Source: Flavobacteriales bacterium (GTDB lineage: Bacteria > Bacteroidota > Bacteroidia > Flavobacteriales_F > PHOS-HE28). Taken from it: a stretch of 64,000 bases of DNA. The position numbers and the translations under genes were made by a program. This document shows, in pieces, positions 8,409-19,000 of this stretch. The DNA is taken from NCBI GenBank assembly GCA_016717225.1, contig JADKGB010000018.1, forward strand, positions 18,744 through 82,743, in the 5' to 3' direction. How positions within the stretch are numbered: position 1 is the stretch's first letter; the number at the start of each line of letters is the position of its first letter. A model generated the notes under the pieces. The model did no database searches, was not told the origin of the DNA, and saw nothing but the letters and a program-made list of their open reading frames with translations.

Positions 8409-11400
8409 ATGAATACCCGCTCCATCATGTTTCGCACTTCTGCCTTTCTGGTTACCTCTGTTTGCGTTGTGCTGGCCAATGCCCAATGCATCACCACTTT
8501 TCCGTCAACGGAGAATTTTACTGGCGGCACCGTTGGGGTGCCTGGAACCTTGGTGACCGGTTGGAGCAATCTCTCCGCGGATGACCTGGATTGGAATGTC
8601 GACAATAATGGCACGAATGGCGGGGTAATGACCACCATCACCGGCCCCATCGGTGATCATACGAGCAACAACACCGGCGGTAAGTACATGTACGTGGAAT
8701 CTGGAAGCGCAGGTGCTTCGCCTTCCAAGTCGGCTATTCTGCAGAGCAATTGTTACGATATCTCCTCGCTAGCATCACCCTATCTCACGTTCTGGTACAG
8801 CATGCGTGGTGCCAATATGGGTTCGCTCACGGTGGATCTGAACGTTAATGGCAGTATTGTGCCGAACCTATGGACTGTGAGCGGGAACCAAGTGGTTACA
8901 TGGAAGCAAGGCTGGTTGAACCTGGCTCCTTACCTCGGCCAAACGAACCTTCGTATACGATTCCGTGCGATCACAGGGTCAGGTGCACTTAGCGACATCG
9001 CGATCGATGATGTGGTGGTTGGTAACTTGACTCCTGTGTTCGGTTGTCCTGATGTGCTAGCGAGCAACTACAGTTCCGCCGCCAATGTGAACAACGCCAC
9101 TTGCGAGTATAGTTGCCCGGTTGGCCAAAAGCGCGTGACGATCGACATCGTTGCCGATAACTATCCGCAGGAATCAAGTTGGACCCTGAAGAACGCCAGC
9201 ACGAATGCCACATTGGCAAGCGGAACCTCGGTTGGTACCTCGGTCTGTGTTCCCGAGAACACGTGTTTGTTGTTCCGTATAAACGACACTGCGGGTGATG
9301 GAATTTGGCATGCGAGTTACGGCTACGGTGCCTATTCGATATCGTTCGACGGTGCAGTGGTATTCACCGGTGGACAGTTCACCCAATATCAGGAAACCAG
9401 CTTCAACTGTCCTCCTGGATATTCGTGCAGTACAGCAACCGTAGCGGTCACAGGCCAGGTCTACACGGCTCCGTTGGTGGAGTACTGGTACAATTGGACA
9501 CCAGCGGCGGCAGGGTCATACACGATCACAACATGTGGACTGAACACGTGCGACACCAAGCTTTGGTTGTACGACATGGCTTGCGGTTCGATCAATCTGA
9601 GTTCCGGTGTAGAAGGTGCCACGTTCGCCGATGATGATAACGGCGGGTGCGGCCTGCAGGCGCGGATCACGGCCAACATGCCGGCTGGGCAACTTTATCA
9701 CATTCGTGTTGGTACGAACGGGGGCTCATGCACATCGGCGTCCTTTCGTATCGATTACAACGGCCCCGCTGTTGGTTGTATGAATGTGAACTCGTGCAAC
9801 TACGATCCTTTGGCAACAGTGGCGTGCACCAATTGCTGTTTGGCTGTGGGTGATCCTGCGTGCCCAATGGGACCTGATCTGACTATGGATGGACCTGCGC
9901 TGATCAGTTCGTTGAACGCGACCAACGCATTGCAGGTGGTGAACATCGCGACGAACGATATCTGCGCTGTTCAGGAAGGATGTGTGAAGGGTTTTGGCAA
10001 TCGCAGTGTTATTCGATTCACCACACGGATCAACAATATCGGTCAAGCGGATTATTACATCGGAAGCCCGAGTGGCCAACCCGGCATGTTCAGCACCCAG
10101 AATTGTCACGGACATGCGCACTACAGCGGTTATGCTGATTACCTCTTGTTCGATCAGAACAACAACCCTATACCTGTTGGGTTCAAGAACGGCTATTGTG
10201 TGATCGACGTAGGTTGTAATCCAGGCTTTGTCTCGCACTATGGGTGTAGCAATATGGGCATCAGCAAAGGCTGCTATGATATTTACGGAAGCGGTACCAC
10301 CTGCAACTGGATCGATGTTACCGACGTGCCAGCTGGCCTGTATACTATGGTCTTGCGCACGAATTGGGCGCGCCGCCCGGATGCATTGGGCCGCCATGAA
10401 ATGAACTATACCAATAATTATACTTCCGCTTGTATCAACCTGACAGGCACACCTGGTGGTACCCGGGCGTTCACGGTCGCCACAGGATGCGCGCCTGTGA
10501 TAGATTGTATGGGGCAGGCCTATGGTGATGCCAAACCCGATTGTGTTGGCACCTGCAATGGAACCACGAAGTCCGGTGACCGGACCAACAACGGAATTCA
10601 GGATCAGCCTGACGCACAGATGTATGTCTCGGAGATCCTTGGCGATGACGCTGTGGTTTCCCCGTGCACCGACCTGAATATCGATGGGGAGATCACGGTT
10701 ACCGATGCCGCGTTGCTTGCCAATTGTTACAATCAACAAACCGCTCATGACGGTCAAACGCACCTGATCCACTACCACCCGTGGTGTGATTTCCCGAGGG
10801 GTTATGTCAGCACCATTGATACGGCCGATATCACTATCGGAGCCTTCAACCCAACCGACAAGTACGTTGACATCTGGATCAAGAACAGCACCTGCCGGAC
10901 GCTTGGTTACGAATTCAATATGAGCGGGATCACCATCCAAACGGTCGAGAATTTGAACCCGCAAATACAGGGGGATATAGTCTGGAGCAGCGCACTGGGT
11001 GGGAACAAAGTGATCGGCCTCAGCTACATCGATTCCTCGTTGGCGAAGAATACGGGTTTCGTTCCCTTGTGCCGTGTTCGCTACCTGAGTTTGACCGGTA
11101 CGCAGATCTGCATTGCGTCCATTCAGGATATCGTTAACAAGGACGCGAACAACATCACTGGGCGTATCACAGGCCCTTGCATCACCGTTAACAATGTGGT
11201 GGCCGTGAGTGCGAAGGTGATGCTGGAAGGTCCGTTCGACGGGGTAAGTAAAATGCGCGATGACCTGCGTGTCGCATCTCTTCTGCCTTCCCCAGAGCCA
11301 TACACTTCCATGAACTTCATACAAACGGGAGGGGGAGAGGTGGCCGGTGGCCAAGTGTTTGGTGTTACTGGCGACAATGCGGTTGTGGATTGGGTGTTGG

Positions 11401-11936
11401 TGGAACTTCGAAATAGCGGATCACCTGCCACCGTGTTGGCCGCGCGTTGTGCCTTGCTTCAGCGGGACGGGGATATTGTGGACCTGGACGGATCGGCCAG
11501 CGTGATCTTCCCCGTATCGCCAGGGAATTACTTCGTCTCCGTGCGACATAGGAACCACCTCGGTGTCATGACAGCCTCTGCTGTTGCGCTATCGGGTTCT
11601 TCGGTTACTGTTGATTTCCGCAGTGCGGCAACGGCTACGTGGGGCACCGAAGCACGGAAAGTGAGTGGCGCAACAATGCTGTTATGGGCAGGAAACGTAT
11701 TCCGTGATGGTTCTGTCAGTGTCCTGAAATACGTGGGAGTGAGCAATGACCGCGACGTTATTCTTACAGCGGTGGGTGGCACTACTCCTACATCCGTTGT
11801 GAGCGGATACATGCGCGAGGACGTGAACTTGAGCGGTAACGTGAAGTACACCGGGGCTGAGAATGATCGTGATCCGATCCTGGTGAACATCGGTAGCGTG
11901 TTGCCCACGAACACCCGTGCGGAACAACTGCCTTGA
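8409..11936 (+). CDS. Multidomain secreted lysyl-oxidase-like protein with MAM-like, dockerin/cohesin-like and EQLP modules
   Basis: 1175 residues. After a signal peptide (ends A-N-A-Q) come a MAM/jelly-roll-like domain (~30-210), a Cys-rich linker and two beta-domains (~225-460). A lysyl-oxidase-like domain spans about 480-680. It has the copper-type C-H-G-H-A-H (566-571), Lys593 in G-F-K-N-G-Y-C and Tyr626 in C-Y-D-I-Y-G, followed by C-N-W-I-D-V-T-D-V-P-A-G. This matches the animal LOX pattern, including the Lys/Tyr pair that forms the LTQ cofactor. Next are a dockerin-type I loop (D-L-N-I-D-G-E-I-T-V-T-D, near nt 10673) and a cohesin-like beta-sandwich (~nt 10800-11195). The last ~245 residues are the EQLP module. 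It could oxidise lysines on surface or matrix proteins; substrate unknown. Confidence 0.85.
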   Translation: MNTRSIMFRTSAFLVTSVCVVLANAQCITTFPSTENFTGGTVGVPGTLVTGWSNLSADDLDWNVDNNGTNGGVMTTITGPIGDHTSNNTGGKYMYVESGSAGASPSKSAILQSNCYDISSLASPYLTFWYSMRGANMGSLTVDLNVNGSIVPNLWTVSGNQVVTWKQGWLNLAPYLGQTNLRIRFRAITGSGALSDIAIDDVVVGNLTPVFGCPDVLASNYSSAANVNNATCEYSCPVGQKRVTIDIVADNYPQESSWTLKNASTNATLASGTSVGTSVCVPENTCLLFRINDTAGDGIWHASYGYGAYSISFDGAVVFTGGQFTQYQETSFNCPPGYSCSTATVAVTGQVYTAPLVEYWYNWTPAAAGSYTITTCGLNTCDTKLWLYDMACGSINLSSGVEGATFADDDNGGCGLQARITANMPAGQLYHIRVGTNGGSCTSASFRIDYNGPAVGCMNVNSCNYDPLATVACTNCCLAVGDPACPMGPDLTMDGPALISSLNATNALQVVNIATNDICAVQEGCVKGFGNRSVIRFTTRINNIGQADYYIGSPSGQPGMFSTQNCHGHAHYSGYADYLLFDQNNNPIPVGFKNGYCVIDVGCNPGFVSHYGCSNMGISKGCYDIYGSGTTCNWIDVTDVPAGLYTMVLRTNWARRPDALGRHEMNYTNNYTSACINLTGTPGGTRAFTVATGCAPVIDCMGQAYGDAKPDCVGTCNGTTKSGDRTNNGIQDQPDAQMYVSEILGDDAVVSPCTDLNIDGEITVTDAALLANCYNQQTAHDGQTHLIHYHPWCDFPRGYVSTIDTADITIGAFNPTDKYVDIWIKNSTCRTLGYEFNMSGITIQTVENLNPQIQGDIVWSSALGGNKVIGLSYIDSSLAKNTGFVPLCRVRYLSLTGTQICIASIQDIVNKDANNITGRITGPCITVNNVVAVSAKVMLEGPFDGVSKMRDDLRVASLLPSPEPYTSMNFIQTGGGEVAGGQVFGVTGDNAVVDWVLVELRNSGSPATVLAARCALLQRDGDIVDLDGSASVIFPVSPGNYFVSVRHRNHLGVMTASAVALSGSSVTVDFRSAATATWGTEARKVSGATMLLWAGNVFRDGSVSVLKYVGVSNDRDVILTAVGGTTPTSVVSGYMREDVNLSGNVKYTGAENDRDPILVNIGSVLPTNTRAEQLP

Positions 11937-12016
11937 GCAACGGTCGCATATAATTTGAGTTTCGTCGATATTGTGGAAGATCACCGAACGATGGGTCTAC
12001 ATTCGGCAAGTTCCTT

Positions 12017-13327
12017 ATGGGTTACATGCTATTTACCCGTCGAATAATTCGGCCCCAACCCCAACTCGTTGGCCGCGGTCGTGTCCGATTGTGTGCTGCA
12101 TTTTGCTGTTTGGTGAGCGTATCGACCAATGCCCAAACATGGGAAGTTTTCGATAACGTAACAGCTGGCTTCCCCAGTAACAACGTGTCGGATATCGTTG
12201 AGGATAGCGATGGTACGATATGGGCCGGAACAGGCTTCGGACTTTGCCGATATGATGGCTCCAGTTGGTCGGTATTGCAGAGCGATAATTCTGGTCTTCC
12301 CGGAAACTCGGTGAAGTGCCTTGCTGTGGATAGTACCAACCGATTGTGGGTGGGAACATTGCTGAACGGCATAGGTATTTATGATGGGACCTCGTGGGAC
12401 TATTTGAACACCGATAATTCACCACTGCCGGACAATGAGATCAACTGTATCACTATTGACCACCGTGGTTGGGCCTGGATAGGGACCTACCTCGGAGTCG
12501 CTTGTTACACAGGTTCCGATTGGCGTTTGTACAATTCATCGGATACGAGTTATGGCGGACTGATGATGCACGGGAATGTGATCGAGGATATTGGCGTCCG
12601 CGAGGATGGACTTGTCGCGATATGCACTCAGAACGGAGGCTTCCATTACTTGACCGATACATCGATCTTTTTCCTGACCACCTTCGATAACCAGTTTCCG
12701 GATAACACCCAGAACTCGGTCGCATTCGACAATGTGAATGATGAGCGTTGGTTGGCCACACCATCCCAAGGCTTGCTGCGCCAAGGCGGTGCATGGGAAA
12801 ATGGCCCCTGGTTCCAGTACACCACTTCGAACTCAATGATCCCTTCAAATTCGGTGACTTGTGTTGTTGTGGATGATCTGGGTCGTGTGTGGCTCGGGAC
12901 ACTGATCGCCGGCATTGGCGTCCGGGATCCAAATGGTTCGTTCATCAGTTACAACACGATCAATTCCGGATTACCGAACAATTCCATCGAAAGTATATTG
13001 CTTGCTGGCGATGGGAGTATCTGGGTCGCAACCGGATTTGGAGGGGCCGCTCGACTCACCTTTCAAGGGTCGATCAAGGAATTCACGCAAGCCGACTTCG
13101 ACCTCTTTCCAAACCCGTGTGATGGGCTGGTGAATATCCGGGTCAAGGAAGAAGGTTCGGACTGGAGTTGGTCAATATCGGATTCCCAAGGTCGATCCTT
13201 GCTGAATGGATCCGCTCATCACACTGATCAACAAGTGGAGCTTACCGGCTTGTCCTCTGGGATATATGTCATGAACGTGACTGTTGGTTCCGGCCGTATG
13301 ACGCGGAAATTCCAAATATTTCACTGA
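12017..13327 (+). CDS. Secreted two-component-regulator-type beta-propeller protein with T9SS type A tail
   Basis: 436 residues with a signal peptide ending near T-N-A-Q. Residues ~40-350 are repeats of about 45 residues with the 'reg_prop' pattern (I-W-A-G-T-G-F-G-L-C-R-Y-D-G-S-S-W, L-W-V-G-T-L-L-N-G-I-G-I-Y-D-G), normally the periplasmic sensor half of hybrid two-component systems. Here there is no membrane segment or kinase domain; instead it ends in a T9SS type A sorting domain (L-F-P-N-P-C-D-G...G-I-Y-V-M-N-V). It is therefore a freestanding propeller exported to the surface, probably for ligand or polymer binding. It lies between the two lysyl-oxidase-like genes. Confidence 0.85.
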   Translation: MGYMLFTRRIIRPQPQLVGRGRVRLCAAFCCLVSVSTNAQTWEVFDNVTAGFPSNNVSDIVEDSDGTIWAGTGFGLCRYDGSSWSVLQSDNSGLPGNSVKCLAVDSTNRLWVGTLLNGIGIYDGTSWDYLNTDNSPLPDNEINCITIDHRGWAWIGTYLGVACYTGSDWRLYNSSDTSYGGLMMHGNVIEDIGVREDGLVAICTQNGGFHYLTDTSIFFLTTFDNQFPDNTQNSVAFDNVNDERWLATPSQGLLRQGGAWENGPWFQYTTSNSMIPSNSVTCVVVDDLGRVWLGTLIAGIGVRDPNGSFISYNTINSGLPNNSIESILLAGDGSIWVATGFGGAARLTFQGSIKEFTQADFDLFPNPCDGLVNIRVKEEGSDWSWSISDSQGRSLLNGSAHHTDQQVELTGLSSGIYVMNVTVGSGRMTRKFQIFH

Positions 13328-13338
13328 CTTGGATCCTG

Positions 13339-13370
13339 TTGACCAAAAAGTGATTGTCGACTTACATTTG
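13339..13370 (+). promoter_or_regulatory. Bacteroidetes-type promoter for the second lysyl-oxidase-like gene
   Basis: TTG at 13339-13341 and a perfect TAnnTTTG box (TACATTTG) at 13363-13370, 21 nt apart, fit the Bacteroidota -33/-7 promoter pattern. Transcription would begin about 40 nt before the ATG at 13416, which supports that start over upstream in-frame codons. Confidence 0.55.
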
Positions 13371-13415
13371 GAACCCTTGCTCCAACAAGCATTTCTTGCA
13401 ACTAGTTCGAACAGC

Positions 13416-15999
13416 ATGAGAACATCCTACGCTTCCGCGTTGGCCAGTGTGTTTTTGGCACTTCTTCTCGCACACGACGTTACCGCACAATGCGATGACA
13501 TTAGCGTGAACGGCGTGAACAACATGGCCAAGACCTGCAGGTGCGCCGACCTTGGTCAGACCAATTGTGATCTATTGCCGGATATCATGATCAGCTGGCT
13601 GGGATTACAGAATATTTCCAGCGGACCCAGCGAGTATGCTCAGAATGCCTCGTCCAGCGCGGGTCGTCTAAGGATCAGTGGTGCCACCCCGAATGTCGGT
13701 TTTGGGCCTTTGGAGGTGCGTGGCGTTAGGGCAGATGGATACCGAAAATTCATTTGTGGACCGGTCGTGGATTCTGTCTATTCGCCCTTGACCAATAACA
13801 TAAACTTCTCCTGTACGAACGGGTACACGGCCAAGCAGATCCTTTTTCAGCGGATCTACCATAAGAACGATACCACCATGTCGTTCAATGAATACGAGCG
13901 AGGTACCATGACCTATCACCCCACACACGCGCATTACCATGAATGGTTGGACAACCATGACGCTACGATTGGCTCAGCCGGGAGTGACGGATCCGACCCA
14001 ATGGCCGATCGTTGCCACTGGGGGAAAATTGGGCTTTTGCCTTACCAACCTCTACACATGTTCGGGCAGTCCGGGTTATTGCAAGGACGATCATCGCTAT
14101 GGCTTGGGTAACAACATCCTGAATACGGCCTTTGGCAATAACTACGCATTGGGGTCCCAACCGGGTTGCTCGGATGATGTGCAGAGCATTGTTGTTGGCA
14201 AGGGAGATATTTATGATGAGGGTTTGGATGGTATGTGGATCAACATGCTGCCGGGGTTGTGCAATGGCCAGTACCACATTGTTGCGATGGCTGATCCTGC
14301 CAATGATTTCATTGAGTCGAACGAGAACAACAATTGGACGTCGTTGCCTATTACCCTCGCTGCACAGACCGCGGCCAATAATGGTGGCACCGCGAATATT
14401 TTCTGCAGTGGAAGTACGGTAATTGCACCTTCCGAAACCCGCGTTCTTACTGCTTCCCCCGGCACAGCGTACAGCTGGAACACCGGCGCTACGAGCCGCA
14501 GTATCACGGTCGGGGCTGCTGGTACTTATTCCTGCACAGTGACTTGCCCATGTGGTAGCTTGGCAACACCAAGTTTGACGTTGACCTCTTTGGTCGCACC
14601 GGTGCCAGTTGGCAGCGGAGCCAGCAATGTGGGTCCTGGTCAAGTCAGCCTGAGCGCCACGGGTTCGGATCTCCACTGGTTCGATGTTGCTTCCGGTGGG
14701 AGCGAAGTTGGATCGGGTCCTGGATTCCTTACGCCACCAATTAATGTCACCACGAATTATTGGGTTGAAAACCGTGCTAGTTCGCCCGGTGTGAACCTCA
14801 ATGCAGGCCGGGCCAATAACACCACACAAGGAGCGTACCTGAGTTCGAAGCAATGGCTCTTGTTCGATGCTATCAAGCCATTCAAGCTTGAATCCTTCAA
14901 GGTCCGTGCGAACAGTATCGGGCAACGCCACTTTGTATTGGTGGACCGGTTGGGTAATCTGATCGCCGAGAAGTACATCGAGATCCCCGCAGGTCTTAAT
15001 ACGATCGTTGTGAATTGGGATGTGCCAGCGGGAGTTCAGCACAAGATCAGTGCGTTCGATGACAATACTGAAGTGGTGCGCGATCTGTGGTACAATAACG
15101 CGGGCAACACTTACCCGTACAGCTTGGGAACTATCGGGTCCATTACGGGTGCTTCTGACGGAACCACCAACTACTACTACCTCTATGACTGGGTAGTAAG
15201 CACGCCAACCGTCAATGCCGTAAGCGCTCGGACCCAAGTTACCGCGACCATTGTGAACCCTGTCGCTTTGAGTATGAATGTCAAACTCGAAGGCCCCTTT
15301 GATGTGGATAATGGACTTATGAAGGACGACCTGCGAGCAGGAGGTCTTATCCCTATGTCTGAGCCATACAGTGCGCTGGGCTTTGCACAATTGGCGGGTG
15401 GTGGAGGAGAAGTCATCACGGGGACACCCTTGCTGACCACAGGCAGCAATGCTATTGTGGACTGGGTGCGTGTCGAATTGCGGTCAGCACCTTCACCGAA
15501 CGTGGTGATGGCAACACGACAAGCCTTGGTGCAGCGTGATGGCGATGTGGTTTCAGCGGACGGAGTTTCCCCGATCACATTTGGTGTGGGGGCAGGCAAC
15601 TATTACGTTGCTGTGCGTCATAGGAACCACTTGGGCTGCATGACTTCCGCCGCGATCCCGTTGACCTCCGTTCCCGCTACCTTGGATCTGTCTGGCATAG
15701 CTACCGGCACTTGGGGTACGAACGCGCGCAGAGCCACTGGGTCGGTTATGACGCTATGGGCAGGTAACGCAGTTTTGAACGGCCAGCTCATGTACGTTGG
15801 CGTTGCCAATGATCGCGATCCCATCCTACAGGCGGTTGGTGGGGTGGTGCCTACCAACACAGCGACCGGTTACAACGGCACCGATGTGAATTTGGATGGT
15901 GTGATCAAGTATACTGGCATCAACAATGATCGGGACCCGATCCTGGTGAATGTTGGAAGCACACAACCGAATAATGTACTGACCGAACAAATTCCCTGA
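13416..15999 (+). CDS. Second secreted lysyl-oxidase-like protein with EQLP module, one frameshift
   Basis: Two overlapping frames join into one protein of ~860 residues. The first (from ATG 13416, signal peptide ending V-T-A-Q) reaches T-H-A-H-Y-H-E-W-L-D-N, with H-x-H-x-H at residues 171-175. The second continues M-T-L-R-L-A-Q-P-G...G-G-K-L-G-F-C-L. Removing one C of the CC at 13955-13956 fuses them perfectly. The LOX-type lysine codon is at 14026-14028 and the candidate cofactor tyrosine at 14212-14214. Downstream are an Ig-like segment (~14400-14760), a lectin-like beta domain (~14790-15230) and the C-terminal EQLP module (~15268 to the end, terminating E-Q-I-P). Probably a surface copper amine oxidase paralogue of the gene at 8409. 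The frame break may be a consensus error or a real disruption. Confidence 0.75.
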
Positions 16000-16067
16000 T
16001 CGAATTCCCCAAAACGAGTTAATTTGCCAACCTTACCCTGAACTTGAAAGACCCAAACCTCCAAAAC

Positions 16068-19000
16068 ATGATGAAGTTCAACCCAAAGAATTGGAAAGGC
16101 CTGCTGCTTGGCTTTGCCACTTCAATTCTGCTCATTGGTGCAGCCAATGCGCAGAACCCGACCTCGGTCGATATCGACCTGGTTCAGAACACTGACCCCA
16201 CACGATTGGAGGTGCGCGTGCGCCCCAATGGTGATGATTTTGGTGATGTAGTGAGCAACTTGACTTTTACGATCCGATGGGCAACAGGTACCGCTGCTGC
16301 ACTTGGCACACGTACAGCTCCGTGTAGTGCTTCGACGCCTGCTCAGACAGCGCAGGTCACCAACCCGAACGGTCCGCCATGCGTTGGAGTGAACTGTACC
16401 GGAGCACCTACAGGCTTCAACTATCGTACTTACAACGTGGTGTCTTTGGCTGGTCTCGTGGAAGATGGATGCGATCCTTGGCTTGCTGACACATGGGTAA
16501 CGATCATGACGGTTCCAGTTACCGGGAATCCGGGTTGCACCACATTCCAGATCGCAAATGATGCGTGGACTGCCGCACCTTCGATCAATCGAAACTTTTT
16601 CGTCTCGTTGGGCGGTATTCCTAAAACCGGAATCATAGAGCCTACTGCGGTGAACATAGGTTCTTGCACTGTTGACTGCCTGGGCGTGATCGGTGGTACA
16701 GCATTACCTGGTACTGCATGCAATGACAACAATGCCTGTACGATAAATGACGTCTATACCGGAACCGCCCCGAACTGTGGTTGCGCAGGCACACCGGACA
16801 ACACGGATACAGACGGTGATGGCGTTCCGAACTGTTCTGACAACTGCCCAACGGTCGTTGGTCAGATCGGTTCTACTTGTAACGACAACAACGCTTGCAC
16901 AGACAACGATGTGCTGAACGCGAGTTGCGTTTGCGCAGGCACCGTGAACAACACGGATACGGATGGCGATGGCGTTCCAAACTGTTCGGACAACTGCCCT
17001 ACAGTTGTTGGTCAGATCGGTTCTGCTTGCAACGACGGCAATGCATGTACAACAGGTGATGTGTTGAACGCAAGCTGTGTTTGTGCAGGCACACTGAACA
17101 ATACAGATACGGATGGTGATGGCGTTCCGAACTGCTCTGACAACTGCCCTACAGTTGTTGGTCAGATCGGTTCTGCTTGTAACGACAACAACGCTTGCAC
17201 AGACAACGATGTGCTGAACGCGAGTTGCGTTTGCGCAGGCACCGTGAACAACACGGATACGGACGGTGATGGCGTTCCGAACTGTTCTGACAACTGCCCT
17301 ACAGTTGTTGGTCAGATCGGTTCTACTTGCAACGACGGCAATGCATGTACAACGGGCGACGTGTTGAACGCAAGCTGCGTATGCACAGGCACACTGAACA
17401 ATACAGATACGGATGGTGATGGCGTTCCGAACTGCTCTGACAACTGCCCTACAGTTGTTGGTCGATCGGTTCTGCTTGCAACGACGGCAATGCATGCACA
17501 GACAGGCGATGTGTTGAACGCAAGTTGTGTCTGTGCAGGCACACTGGACAATACAGATACGGATGGTGATGGCGTTCCGAACTGCTCTGACAACTGCCCT
17601 ACGGTAGCCGGTCAGATCGGTTCTACTTGCAATGACGGCAATGCATGTACGGACAACGATGTGTTGAACGCGAGCTGTGTTTGCGTTGGCACACTGAACA
17701 ACACGGATACGGATGGTGATGGCGTTCCGAACTGCTCTGACAACTGCCCTACGGTAGCCGGTCAGATCGGTTCTACTTGCAATGACGGCAACGCCTGCAC
17801 GGACAACGATGTGCTGAACGCGAGTTGCGTTTGCGCAGGCACCTTGAACAACACGGATACGGACGGTGATGGTGTTCCGAACTGCTCTGACAACTGCCCG
17901 AACGTGGTTGGCCAGATCGGTTCTACCTGCAATGACAATGACGTCTGCACGATCAACGATGTGTTGAACGCGAGCTGCGCTTGTGTGGGAACATTCCAAG
18001 ACACGGATGGTGATGGTACATGCAACGCCAACGACGGCTGCCCTACCGATCCGAACAAGATCGCTGCAGGCCAGTGCGGTTGCGGAGTTGCCGATACCGA
18101 TACGGATGGCGACGGAGTTGCGAACTGCAATGACAACTGCCCAACGGTTGTCGGTCAGATCGGCTCTACGTGCGATGATGGGAACATCAATACAACGGGC
18201 GATGCGTTGAACGCGAGCTGCGTTTGCGTGGGAAGCACGGTGGATTGCAACGACAACGACCCATGCACTATCGACTCCTTCAATGGAACGATCTGTGTGA
18301 ACGCACCTGGTCCTGATGCCGATGGTGACGGAACCTGCGATCTGATCGACGGTTGCCCGAACGATCCGAACAAGATCGCTGCAGGTATCTGCGGTTGTGG
18401 CGTAGCTGATACCGACACCGATGGTGACGGCACTGCGAACTGCAACGATGGTTGCCCAAATGATCCGAACAAGATCGCGGCTGGCATCTGCGGTTGCGGC
18501 GTAGCTGACACCGACACCGATGGTGACGGCACTGCGAACTGCAACGACGGTTGCCCGAATGATCCGAACAAGATCGCGGCTGGCATCTGCGGTTGCGGCG
18601 TAGCTGACACCGACACAGATGGTGATGGTACTCCGAATTGCAACGACGGTTGCCCAACGGATCCGAACAAGATCGCTGCAGGCCAGTGCGGTTGTGGTGT
18701 TGCTGATACCGATACCGATGGCGACGGAGTTGCGAACTGCAATGACAACTGCCCAACTGTTGTAGGTCAGATCGGATCTGCTTGCGATGATGGTATCGTC
18801 GGTACAACGGGCGATGTGTTGAACGCGAACTGCGTTTGCGAGGGTAGCACGGTGGATTGCAACGACAACGACCCATGCACTATCGACTCCTTCAATGGAA
18901 CGATCTGTGTGAACACACCCGGTCCTGATGCCGATGGTGACGGAACCTGCGATCTGATCGACGGTTGCCCGAATGATCCGAACAAGATCGCTGCAGGTAT

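Noticed and set aside
9726..11354. Minus-strand open frame of about 540 codons
   Set aside because: Antisense to the first lysyl-oxidase-like gene, whose plus-strand product has a signal peptide and conserved domains; the minus product has none.
13963..15390. Minus-strand open frame of about 475 codons
   Set aside because: Antisense to the second lysyl-oxidase-like gene; no recognisable motifs.
16801..18758. Possible CRISPR-like array
   Set aside because: Repeats are 150 and 99 bp, directly adjacent, in frame with a coding sequence and without unique spacers.
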